A stretch of 64,000 bases of DNA from JAWLHU01 sp041690255 (GTDB taxonomy: Bacteria; Bacillota; Sulfobacillia; Symbiobacteriales; Symbiobacteriaceae), in the NCBI GenBank assembly GCA_041690255.1, contig JAWLHU010000014.1:124001-188000 (forward strand), in the 5' to 3' direction. Positions within the stretch are counted from its first letter, which is position 1, and every line of letters starts with the position of its first letter. Shown here one piece after another: positions 8,799 to 15,748 of the stretch. The notes under the pieces were generated by a model that saw only the letters and a program-made list of their open reading frames with translations, did not search any database and was not told where the DNA came from. The position numbers and the translations under genes are program-made.

Positions 8799-9109
8799 CT
8801 GGTCGGGTTCCATAACGTTTTTCGGAGGGCAAGCTCAGTCCGATTGCAGAACCGTTACGGAAACAGGCATCTGAAGGGCCTGTTCACCCCGGAGACCACT
8901 CTTGAGGAGCCTCAGAGGGCGCATATTGGCTCGGATCAGGCCGGAAAACGCTGGTTCCATCACCTCCAGACCCCTGCTCTCACGGATTCCGCAAGTCTTT
9001 TTCAAACGGGGCGAGAAACGCTCCGGAAATTGCTTATGGAACCCGGTCAGAGCGTCCCACCTTAGCAACTTGAAGAGGGGCTACCCCTGAAGGGTAGCCC
9101 TTTATTTTT
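8799..9109 (+). ncRNA. Candidate structured non-coding RNA, class not recognised
   Basis: No convincing gene exists between 8724 and 9206. A 17-bp closing helix (8799-8815 with 9034-9050, two G-U pairs; the core GGGTTCCATAA/TTATGGAACCC is perfect) encloses about 220 bases. Inside are a second helix (8819-8827 with 9021-9029), a hairpin (8862-8868 with 8878-8884), and a helix made of CCCCG/CGGGG (8887-8891 with 9007-9011) stacked on AGAC/GTCT (8893-8896 with 8995-8998). A strong terminator follows. This multi-branched fold is read by eye. It lacks the conserved cores of RNase P RNA, tmRNA, SRP RNA and known riboswitches as far as I can tell. It lies just before the XRE/F1-beta-like gene, which has its own promoter, so it is probably a free RNA or a 3' UTR of the symporter. 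Confidence 0.5.
9078..9109 (+). terminator. Intrinsic terminator of the structured RNA / symporter transcript
   Basis: GGGCTACCC at 9078-9086 pairs with GGGTAGCCC at 9092-9100, followed by TTTATTTTTG. The T tract exists only on the plus strand. Confidence 0.9.
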
Positions 9110-9129
9110 GTGCAACGAGGCGGGGGCTA

Positions 9130-9158
9130 TTGACAATTCGGAAGATCGCGCATACATT
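9130..9158 (+). promoter_or_regulatory. Sigma-A type promoter of the XRE/F1-beta-like gene
   Basis: TTGACA at 9130-9135, a 17-base spacer and TACATT at 9153-9158. Transcription would start near 9165, giving a leader of about 40 bases. The leader contains short inverted repeats (GTAA-N5-TTAC near 9164 and GTTA-N5-TAAC near 9174) that could serve as autoregulatory operators. Confidence 0.75.
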
Positions 9159-9206
9159 GTGAAGTAAGTTCAGTTACGTTATAACGGAAAGATGGAGGAA
9201 AGCCAG

Positions 9207-10277
9207 ATGGATGAGATCCATTTGAACGTTCCGCTCCTGCGCCGAAGGGTCCCGAATCTCACTGTGGCAGCCAGGGCGGTCGGCCTTCGGTCGGCTACCG
9301 TTTCGGATTTGACGACGGGGAAGATTCCCCTGGGGAAGGCGACGGTCCGGACGCTTGTCGCATTGGCCGATCTGGCCGGCTGCACGCTGGATGAACTGGT
9401 CATTCGAGGAGGTGCGGTGGAGATGATCGAAACGGGAATCAAGGTGCTGGATACCTTTGCACCGCTTGTGCGTGGGGGTACGGTTGGCTTCGTAGCCCGC
9501 CAGGGTTCGGGCCAGACGGTGGTACTGCAAGAGCTGGTTCGCCGGCTGCGGCAAAAGGGGTTTGCCACAATCGCCTGGCTCCCGACCGAGGCGCATCCGC
9601 TTATGAAGGAGGTCGCCGGGGAGGCTGAGGCGGTAGCTGTCTCGCTCAGCGAGGTACAGGGGCAGGCTGCGGCCTTCCTCACCCAGCGCGACGTGCTGGT
9701 GGCCGCTGACCGGGCCGTTGTCCTCTCGGGCGAACTGGAGGCCCTTCGAGAGCGGCTCCAGAGTGGTGGCCTTCACCGGGTAACCTTCGCTCTGGTAGAC
9801 GTTCAGGGTGAGTCACCAGATGAGGACGCCCCGTTCGGCCCGCTCGATACCCTCTGGAAGTTCGATGTGGAACTGGCGGCTCGCCGGATCTTCCCGGCGG
9901 TGGATCCCGTGCAGGCCACGTCAACCCTGCTGGAGGGGGCGCAGTTGGACCCGGGGCATCTGCTCGTCCAGCAGCGGGCCCGCAAGCTGTTCCGCCGCTA
10001 CCAGGAGCTGAAGGGTCTGGCCCGAGCGGTGGGCGTGGAGAAGATCCCTGCCGCAGAGCTGCGGACCTACCATCGCGGCGAGCGACTGGAGTTGTTCATG
10101 TCCCAACCCCTCTTTGTGGCGGAGCCGTACACGAAGCAGCAGGGAGAGGTACTCTCACTCTCCGAGACGCTGGATGATATCCGCCGCATCCTGGACGGTG
10201 CCGCCGATGACATGGACCTGGAGGCATTGCGGTTCATTGGTCGCCTGCCATCCACGAGGCTTGCTGGTCACGGCTAG
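9207..10277 (+). CDS. XRE-type DNA-binding domain fused to a degenerate F1-ATPase beta-like domain
   Basis: 356 aa from ATG at 9207 (GGAGGA at 9194-9199; an ATG at 9192 overlaps that site). Residues 1-66 look like an XRE/Cro helix-turn-helix (VAARAVGLRSATVSDLTTGK, then LVALADLAGCTLDELV). Residues 75-356 resemble the nucleotide-binding and C-terminal parts of the F1-ATPase beta subunit. ETGIKVLDTFAPLVRGG matches the segment before the P-loop, RRIFPAVDPVQATSTLL matches the beta motif around IYPAVDPLDSTSR, and ELFMSQPLFVAEPYTKQQGE matches the beta C-domain. The P-loop is altered: QGSGQT at 99-104 has Gln103 where Lys is needed, and the usual Walker B region is shortened. The N-terminal beta-barrel is absent, replaced by the DNA-binding domain. 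No alpha or gamma gene is nearby. A nucleotide- or energy-sensing regulator is an inference. Confidence 0.8.
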   Translation: MDEIHLNVPLLRRRVPNLTVAARAVGLRSATVSDLTTGKIPLGKATVRTLVALADLAGCTLDELVIRGGAVEMIETGIKVLDTFAPLVRGGTVGFVARQGSGQTVVLQELVRRLRQKGFATIAWLPTEAHPLMKEVAGEAEAVAVSLSEVQGQAAAFLTQRDVLVAADRAVVLSGELEALRERLQSGGLHRVTFALVDVQGESPDEDAPFGPLDTLWKFDVELAARRIFPAVDPVQATSTLLEGAQLDPGHLLVQQRARKLFRRYQELKGLARAVGVEKIPAAELRTYHRGERLELFMSQPLFVAEPYTKQQGEVLSLSETLDDIRRILDGAADDMDLEALRFIGRLPSTRLAGHG

Positions 10278-10284
10278 ACGAAGG

Positions 10285-10315
10285 GGCACCGCCTCCATCG
10301 AACGGGGGCGGTGCC
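10285..10315. terminator. Hairpin between convergent genes
   Basis: GGCACCGCC at 10285-10293 pairs with GGCGGTGCC at 10307-10315, between the plus-strand XRE/F1 gene and the minus-strand DUF3224 remnant. T tracts are weak on both strands; it may act as a shared terminator. Confidence 0.5.
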
Positions 10316-10326
10316 TTCACCAATGC

Positions 10327-10591
10327 CTACGCCAACGTGTACGTCAGCGTGTAGGGGATGACCTTCTCATGCAGCACCGCGGTCCCGGCCATCCAGACGG
10401 CCCACCACGCGCTCCAGGCCCGTGAAGTAGACAGAGCCATCATCCCGGTAGTGGAGCAGGTACTCCAGGGTCCCCTCGCCCTCGATCAGGCCGCTGAACC
10501 GGTTGGTCACGCTGGCTCGGGCCAGCTTCTGGCCACCGGGCATCTCATGGTAGGGCTGTTCATTCCAGGACTGCATCACAAACGAACTCAC
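10327..10591 (-). pseudogene. DUF3224-family gene remnant (internal deletion and frameshift)
   Basis: A GTG start at 10591 with a good GGGAGGAG site opens 74 codons that match the N-terminal half of DUF3224 proteins (FVMQSWNEQPYHE, LARASVTNRFSG, IEGEGTLEYLLHYRDDGS, FTGLERVVGRL) and then stop at 10367. In the next frame the DNA reads GTAVLHEKVIPYTLTYTLA before a stop at 10327. That looks like the start of the missing middle joined to the family's usual C-terminal strand. About 50 residues appear lost. DUF3224 proteins are normally about 130 aa. The regulatory region is shared with the divergent WYL regulator gene. Confidence 0.6.
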
Positions 10592-10627
10592 GTGAATCTC
10601 CTCCCTTTGGCTTGTAGTCTACAATCG

Positions 10628-10652
10628 ATTTAGGATAAGCTCGGTCCTAAAT
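10628..10652. promoter_or_regulatory. Operator-like inverted repeat between the DUF3224 remnant and the WYL regulator
   Basis: ATTTAGGA at 10628-10635 and TCCTAAAT at 10645-10652 form a perfect 8-bp inverted repeat with a 9-base centre, just 18 bases before the WYL regulator start. YafY/WYL regulators often sit divergent from their target; this is a likely autoregulatory site by position. Confidence 0.5.
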
Positions 10653-10669
10653 AGATGGAGGTGAGGAAA

Positions 10670-11623
10670 ATGTACCATCCGACCACGAGGTTGCTGACGA
10701 TCCTGGAGTTGCTGCAGACCCACCCGCAGATGAGCGGCGATGAGTTGGCCCGCCGGCTGGAGGTCGAGCCTCGCACAGTCCGGCGGTACATTCTCATGCT
10801 CCAGGAGATGGGCATGCCCGTTGAGGGGAACCGGGGGCCTGGCGGGGGGTACCGCCTGCGGCCTGGCTACAAGCTGCCGCCCCTGCTCTTCACGGAGGAG
10901 GAGGCGACAGCGATCACCTTGGGCCTGCTCGGCACGCAGTGGCTCGAACTCCGGTTGCCGGCACCGGCCGTGGAGGGCGCTCTGGCCAAGGTCTTCCGGG
11001 TCCTGCCCCTGCGAGGCCGCGAGCGCCTGCAGGGGCTCACCGCCGCCATGGCGCTCTCCCCGAACCGGCACACCGCCCGCCCCGATGCGGCCCTGCTTGT
11101 CAGTTTGAGCGACGCCGTACAGGAACGGCGGCGTATCCGCATCGAATATGGCACGAGGGATCATGCGGTTAGTGAGCGCACCGTGGAGCCCTATGGCATC
11201 GCCGGGTGGCAGGGTTACTGGTACCTGGCCGCCTACTGCACCATGCGGCAGGGCCTGCGTCTCTTCCGGGTCGACCGGATCCGACAGGTGACGTCCGTGG
11301 ACGAGCACTTCACCCGTCCGGAGAATTTCGACACCACCGCCTTCGTGGTCGAGTCCCTTGGGACCGTCCGGGCGCGCTGGTCAGTGCGGGTGGAGTTTGA
11401 GGCGGATCTGCAGACGGTGCAGGCCAAGATCCCCGCCGTCTATGGCGAGTTTACGGCGACCGCGAGAGGCACGCTCTTCGCCACCCTGTACGATGACCTG
11501 CCGACCTTTGTCCGCTTCCTCATGAGCCTGGACCTGCCGTTTGTGGTCCACGAGCCGGAGGAGCTTCGCACCGCCATGATCTCCCTGGCGGAGAAGATGA
11601 TCGCCATGGCGCACCGCCAGTGA
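10670..11623 (+). CDS. YafY-like HTH and WYL-domain transcriptional regulator
   Basis: 317 aa from ATG at 10670; GGAGGTGAGG at 10657-10666 decides this start over an ATG at 10655. The N-terminal DeoR-type helix-turn-helix covers residues about 1-60 (MSGDELARRLEVEPRTVRRY, then PVEGNRGPGGGYRLRPGY). The WYL sensor domain is at about 145-230 (RIRIEYGTRDHAVSERTVEP, GWQGYWYLAAYC, LRLFRVDRIRQV), followed by the WCX extension. WYL domains bind ligands, often nucleic acid or nucleotide. The gene is 13 bases ahead of an ABC-F gene in the same direction and divergent from the DUF3224 remnant, so it may control either. Confidence 0.88.
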   Translation: MYHPTTRLLTILELLQTHPQMSGDELARRLEVEPRTVRRYILMLQEMGMPVEGNRGPGGGYRLRPGYKLPPLLFTEEEATAITLGLLGTQWLELRLPAPAVEGALAKVFRVLPLRGRERLQGLTAAMALSPNRHTARPDAALLVSLSDAVQERRRIRIEYGTRDHAVSERTVEPYGIAGWQGYWYLAAYCTMRQGLRLFRVDRIRQVTSVDEHFTRPENFDTTAFVVESLGTVRARWSVRVEFEADLQTVQAKIPAVYGEFTATARGTLFATLYDDLPTFVRFLMSLDLPFVVHEPEELRTAMISLAEKMIAMAHRQ

Positions 11624-11636
11624 GGAGGAGCCGCCC

Positions 11637-13559
11637 ATGTCCGTTGTGAGCTGTCAGCATGTAAAGAAGTACCACGGCGCCAATCTGATCTTGGCGGATG
11701 TGACCTTTGAGCTCGGCCCCGGCGAGCGGGCCGGTCTGATCGGCCCCAACGGCTGCGGCAAGTCGACGCTGCTGCAGATCCTGGCCGGCGTGCAGCGACA
11801 CGACGAGGGCGAGGTCAGCCTGCAGAAGCGGACACAGGTCGGCTACCTGCCGCAGGTGCCGGTGGACCGGGAGGGCATGACCGTCTATGAGGTCCTGCGG
11901 TTGGGGTACCGTGAGGCCCTGGCCTGCCAGGCGCTCATGACCGAACTGGAGCAGCAGATGGCTACCCCGCACGAGGCGGGCGACCTGGACCGGCTGCTCA
12001 GGCGCTACGCCGAGGAGCAGGAGCGGTTCAGGCACCTGGGCGGCTACGAAATGGAGGCGCAGATCCAGCAGGTTGCTCAGGGCCTGGGGATCGCCCCCGA
12101 GTGGTATAGCCGACCATACGCGACGCTTTCGGGGGGCGAGCAGACCCGAGTGGGCCTCGCCTCGTTGCTGCTGGAGCGGCCCACGCTTCTCCTGCTGGAC
12201 GAACCGACGAACCACCTGGACACCGCGGGGATCGAGTGGCTGGAGGGGTTTCTTGGCACATACACGGGCACCTGCCTGGTGGTCTCACACGATCGCTACT
12301 TCTTGGATCGAGTGGTGACGAAGATCATCGAACTGGAAGATGGCGAGGGGATTACCTATCTGACCAACTACAGCGGCTACGTGAAGGAGAAGGAAGAGCG
12401 GCTGTTGCTCCAGTTCGCCGAGTTCAAGGAGCAGCAGAAGAAGATCAAGCAAATGAAGGCGGCAATCGCTCAGCTCCTGGAGTGGGGGCGGGTAGGCGAC
12501 AACGGGAAGTTCTTCCGGCGGGCAGCCTCCATGCAGAAGGCGCTGGACCGCATGGAGATGGTGAAGCGCCCGGTCCTGGAGCGGCGGACAGCCGAGTTCG
12601 ACCTGCAGCAGGCGGACCGCTCCGGGCGGGAGGTCGTGAAGATTGAAGGCCTGACGAAACGCTACGGCGACCGGACCCTGCTGGGCGGCGTCGATGCGCT
12701 CCTCGCCTACGGCGAGCGGGTCGTCCTGATCGGGCAGAACGGGACCGGCAAGTCGACGCTCTTCAAGCTCCTGCTGGGGCAGGAGGAGCCCACCGCAGGC
12801 AGCCTGGCGCTGGGGGCCCGGGTCCAGGTAGGCTACCTGGCCCAGCAGGACCGCCCCGACGATGAGCGCACCGTGCTCCAGGCCTACTGCGAGGAGGCGC
12901 GGGCAGAGACGGGGGAGGCCCGCTCACAACTGGCCCGGTACCTCTTCTTCGGCGCCGATGTCTTCAAGCCGCTGAAACTCCTCTCCGGCGGCGAGTGGAC
13001 TCGCTTCCGCCTCGCCCTACTGGTGCAGGCGAAGCCGAACCTCCTCCTGCTGGACGAGCCGACCAACCACCTGGACATCGCCTCCCGTGAGGCGCTGGAG
13101 GAGGCGCTGGAGGAGTTCCCGGGCACCGTGCTGGCGATCTCCCACGACCGCTACTTCATCAACCGGCTGGCGGAGCGGGTCTGGGAGCTGGCAGAAGGCG
13201 CCCTGACCCCCTACCTCGGCAACTATGACGCCTACCGGGAGGAGCGTGAGCGCACGCGGTCAGCGCCTGTGCCGGGGCCGGCGGCGCCGGTGGAAGAGCG
13301 GAAGGGTCAACGGCCTGCCATTGCGCCGGAGCGGGAGCAAGCCCGGCAGGCCGAGAGGGCGAAACGAGTAAAGGGGCAACTTGAGCAGGCCATCGCGGCG
13401 AAGGAGCAGCGACTGACTGAGTTGGAAGCTGCCGCTGAGCAGGCGCAGGAGACCGGTGACCTGGCGGGGCTTAACGCTGCCTGGACCGAACGTGAGACGG
13501 TGCACGCTGAACTGGAACAGCTCTACGCCCAATGGCTCGAACTCGAAGAGGGGGAATGA
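11637..13559 (+). CDS. ABC-F family ATPase (YdiF/Vga-like)
   Basis: 640 aa, ATG start after GAGGAGCC. Two ABC domains in one chain with no membrane segments: the first has GPNGCGKSTLLQIL near residue 37, LSGGEQTR and LLLDEPTNHLD; the second has GQNGTGKSTLFKLL near 365, LSGGEWTR and LLLDEPTNHLD. A charged linker (FKEQQKKIKQMKAAI) lies between them, and a coiled coil covers residues about 565-640. This is the soluble ABC-F plan, and such proteins act on the ribosome E/P site or protect it from antibiotics. Linkage to a WYL regulator is suggestive of drug-inducible expression, but no uORF or attenuator was seen. Substrate or antibiotic specificity cannot be read from the sequence. Confidence 0.85.
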   Translation: MSVVSCQHVKKYHGANLILADVTFELGPGERAGLIGPNGCGKSTLLQILAGVQRHDEGEVSLQKRTQVGYLPQVPVDREGMTVYEVLRLGYREALACQALMTELEQQMATPHEAGDLDRLLRRYAEEQERFRHLGGYEMEAQIQQVAQGLGIAPEWYSRPYATLSGGEQTRVGLASLLLERPTLLLLDEPTNHLDTAGIEWLEGFLGTYTGTCLVVSHDRYFLDRVVTKIIELEDGEGITYLTNYSGYVKEKEERLLLQFAEFKEQQKKIKQMKAAIAQLLEWGRVGDNGKFFRRAASMQKALDRMEMVKRPVLERRTAEFDLQQADRSGREVVKIEGLTKRYGDRTLLGGVDALLAYGERVVLIGQNGTGKSTLFKLLLGQEEPTAGSLALGARVQVGYLAQQDRPDDERTVLQAYCEEARAETGEARSQLARYLFFGADVFKPLKLLSGGEWTRFRLALLVQAKPNLLLLDEPTNHLDIASREALEEALEEFPGTVLAISHDRYFINRLAERVWELAEGALTPYLGNYDAYREERERTRSAPVPGPAAPVEERKGQRPAIAPEREQARQAERAKRVKGQLEQAIAAKEQRLTELEAAAEQAQETGDLAGLNAAWTERETVHAELEQLYAQWLELEEGE

Positions 13560-13562
13560 TGC

Positions 13563-14537
13563 ATGCAGACCAACTCGCTTGGCCGTTCCGGACTCAAGGT
13601 GACGAACATCTGCCTGGGCACCATGGCCTTCGGCCGCTGGATCGACGAAGCGGCCTCCGCCCGGGTGATCGACGCCGCGCTCGACGCCGGCATTACCTTC
13701 TTTGACACGGCGAACATCTACGGGGCGGGAATGGACAACGGCGATTATGCCCAGCGGGGCGAGTCGGAGGCGATCCTGGGCAACCTCCTGGGCACGCGGC
13801 GGAGCAAGGTCGTCCTGGCCTCCAAGGTGCGGGGTGCCATGGGGCCAGGGCCGAACGACCAGGGGCTCTCCCGCCGGCACATTATGGAGGCGGTGGAGGC
13901 CTCGCTGCGCCGGCTGAAGACCGACTACCTGGACCTGTACCAGTGCCACTCGTTCGACCCGCACACTCCGTTGGAGGAGACCATGCGTGCGCTGGATGAA
14001 CTGGTCCGCCAGGGCAAGGTCCGCTACATTGGCTGCTCCAACTTCGCCGCCTGGCAGATCATGAAGGCGAATGGGATCAGCGAGCGGGAAGGGCTGGAGC
14101 GTTTTGTCTCGGTCCAGCCGCAGTACAGCCTGCTTGTCCGGGATATCGAGGAAGAGCTTGTCCCCTTTGCCCTCTCCGAGGGCGTTGGGATCATTCCCTA
14201 CTCCCCGTTGGGGCGCGGCATGCTGACCGGCAAGTACCGGCAGGCCGAGGCGCCGCCCGAGGGCACCCGGGCTGCCGCCGGCGAGCCGCGCCTCACCCAG
14301 GGGCTCATGACCGAGCGGAACTTCCGCCGCGTCGAGACCATGCGGAGCCTCTGCGCCGAGTGGGGCCTGCCCATGGCGCAGGTGGCTACGGCTTGGGTCC
14401 TCGCCAACCCGGCGGTCGCATCGGCCATTGTGGGTGCCAGCAAGCCGGAGCAGATTGCCGATGCTGTCGCAGCGACCGACCTGAAGCTGACCCCCGAGCA
14501 GAGGCAGGCGCTGGACGCCCTGGCTGAGATCGAGTAA
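13563..14537 (+). CDS. Aldo/keto reductase
   Basis: 324 aa, ATG start only three bases after the ABC-F stop, so co-transcribed. The TIM-barrel family signatures are LGRSGLKVTNICLGTMAFG at the N-terminus, DAGITFFDTANIYGAG with catalytic Asp and Tyr, SKVRGAMG with the catalytic Lys, YLDLYQCHSFDP with the active His, and the NADPH-binding end VGASKPEQIADAV. It resembles the YghZ/PdxI-like group. It reduces a carbonyl with NADPH; the physiological substrate is unknown. Confidence 0.9.
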   Translation: MQTNSLGRSGLKVTNICLGTMAFGRWIDEAASARVIDAALDAGITFFDTANIYGAGMDNGDYAQRGESEAILGNLLGTRRSKVVLASKVRGAMGPGPNDQGLSRRHIMEAVEASLRRLKTDYLDLYQCHSFDPHTPLEETMRALDELVRQGKVRYIGCSNFAAWQIMKANGISEREGLERFVSVQPQYSLLVRDIEEELVPFALSEGVGIIPYSPLGRGMLTGKYRQAEAPPEGTRAAAGEPRLTQGLMTERNFRRVETMRSLCAEWGLPMAQVATAWVLANPAVASAIVGASKPEQIADAVAATDLKLTPEQRQALDALAEIE

Positions 14538-14556
14538 GAGAGGTGGAATCTCCGTT

Positions 14557-15597
14557 ATGCGGGTACGCATTGTTGTTGTGGTTACCGTGTTGGCGGTTTT
14601 CTTGACCGCCGCCGCTGCCTGGGCTGGTAACACCTTTGAAGGCTTTCAGATCGTGCGAGTCCTGCTGAACAACCAGGAGGTCGTCAGCGATGTGCCGGCG
14701 ATCAACTTCCACGGGCGTACCCTGCTGCCTCTGCGGAAGATGGCCGAGCTGGCAGGACTTACCTTGGACCGTTGGGACTCGGAGACCAACACAGCCTACC
14801 TGAGCGGCGGAGGTGCCCAGTCTGTAGCCGTGGTGAACGGGCAGCCAATCACCAAAGACCAACTCTACGACCGCATGCTGGAGTCCACCGGAAAGCAGAG
14901 CTTGGCACAGTTGATCGATGAAGCCCTGATCAATCAGGCGGTGACCGAAGCGGGCGTGTCCGTAACGGCGGAAGAGATCGAGCAGGAGATCGCAGCGATC
15001 AGGTCCCAACTCGGTGGCGAGGCGAATTTCAAGGCGGCGCTCGCAGCCAACAGCATCAGCCTTGAGCAGCTACGCTCGGCTCAGGGGCTTCAGCTGAAGC
15101 TCCGGAAGCTGCTGAGCAAGCAGATCACCGTGACCGATGAGGCCCTTCGCCAGTTCTTTGTGGCAAACCAGGCCCAGTTCGACCAGCGCCAGGCCCATGC
15201 CCAGCATATCCTGGTGGCGACGGAGGAGGAGGCCAAGGCGGTCAAGGCAGAACTGGAGGAGGGCGCCGACTTCGCCACCGTCGCCAAGGACCGATCGACA
15301 GACCCCTCCGCCCAGAGCAACGGCGGGGACCTCGGCACCTTCGGCAGAGGGACCATGGTTTCGGAGTTCGAGCAGGTCGTCTTTGGCCTGAAGCCTGGCG
15401 AGATCTCGGAGCCCTTTGCGACCCAGTTTGGCTGGCATGTCGTCTATCTCGTCTCGATGGAGGGGACCGCTCCTGACCTTGCCGCGATGCAGGATCAGGT
15501 CCGGGAGGTCTACCTGAACGCTCAGGTGCAGGCACGGATTCCAGCTTATATGGGCCAACTCCGGGCCAACGCGACGATCGAGAATACTCTGAAGTAG
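14557..15597 (+). CDS. Secreted foldase with stalk domain and parvulin domain (SurA/PrsA-like)
   Basis: 346 aa, preceded by GAGAGGTGG. Residues 1-22 form a signal peptide ending AAAAWA. Residues about 24-88 match the copper-amine-oxidase N-terminal-like 'stalk' domain (VLLNNQEVVSDVPAINFHGR, TLLPLRKMAELAGL). Then come a SurA-N-like helical part (VVNGQPITKDQLYDRML to about 180) and a parvulin domain at about 205-300 (QAHAQHILVATEEEAKAVK, DPSAQSNGGDLGTFGRGTMV, FATQFGWHVVYLV). It would isomerise prolines and help fold exported proteins at the cell surface. The lipobox cysteine of PrsA is absent, so the protein is likely secreted or wall-associated. The stalk plus parvulin layout is seen in some high-GC Firmicutes. 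Confidence 0.85.
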   Translation: MRVRIVVVVTVLAVFLTAAAAWAGNTFEGFQIVRVLLNNQEVVSDVPAINFHGRTLLPLRKMAELAGLTLDRWDSETNTAYLSGGGAQSVAVVNGQPITKDQLYDRMLESTGKQSLAQLIDEALINQAVTEAGVSVTAEEIEQEIAAIRSQLGGEANFKAALAANSISLEQLRSAQGLQLKLRKLLSKQITVTDEALRQFFVANQAQFDQRQAHAQHILVATEEEAKAVKAELEEGADFATVAKDRSTDPSAQSNGGDLGTFGRGTMVSEFEQVVFGLKPGEISEPFATQFGWHVVYLVSMEGTAPDLAAMQDQVREVYLNAQVQARIPAYMGQLRANATIENTLK

Positions 15598-15601
15598 CCA
15601 G

Positions 15602-15636
15602 AAGGGCAGCCGGTGAGGGATCACCAGGCTGTCCTT
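15602..15636 (+). terminator. Stem-loop after the foldase gene
   Basis: AAGGGCAGCC at 15602-15611 pairs with GGCTGTCCTT at 15627-15636 (with G-U), with a GGTGA/TCACC inner stem. No T run follows, so termination would be weak or factor-assisted. Confidence 0.5.
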
Positions 15637-15748
15637 GCCGTCTGCCCCCGAAGATATTTCGCACCATCAACTATAGTAGCAGGGCTACACTGACCAAGCG
15701 CTAATACATACAACAGGCGAATTACCGACAAGAAGGAGCCAGGGCACT

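Noticed and set aside
8933..8958. Possible SRP RNA helix 8 (CAGGCCGGAAAACGCTGG)
   Set aside because: The GGAA loop is present, but the conserved opposite strand AGCAGC and symmetric loop are not.
15660..15700. Promoter for the S9 peptidase at TATAGT (near 15675)
   Set aside because: No -35 hexamer at an acceptable distance; another promoter must exist but was not convincing.
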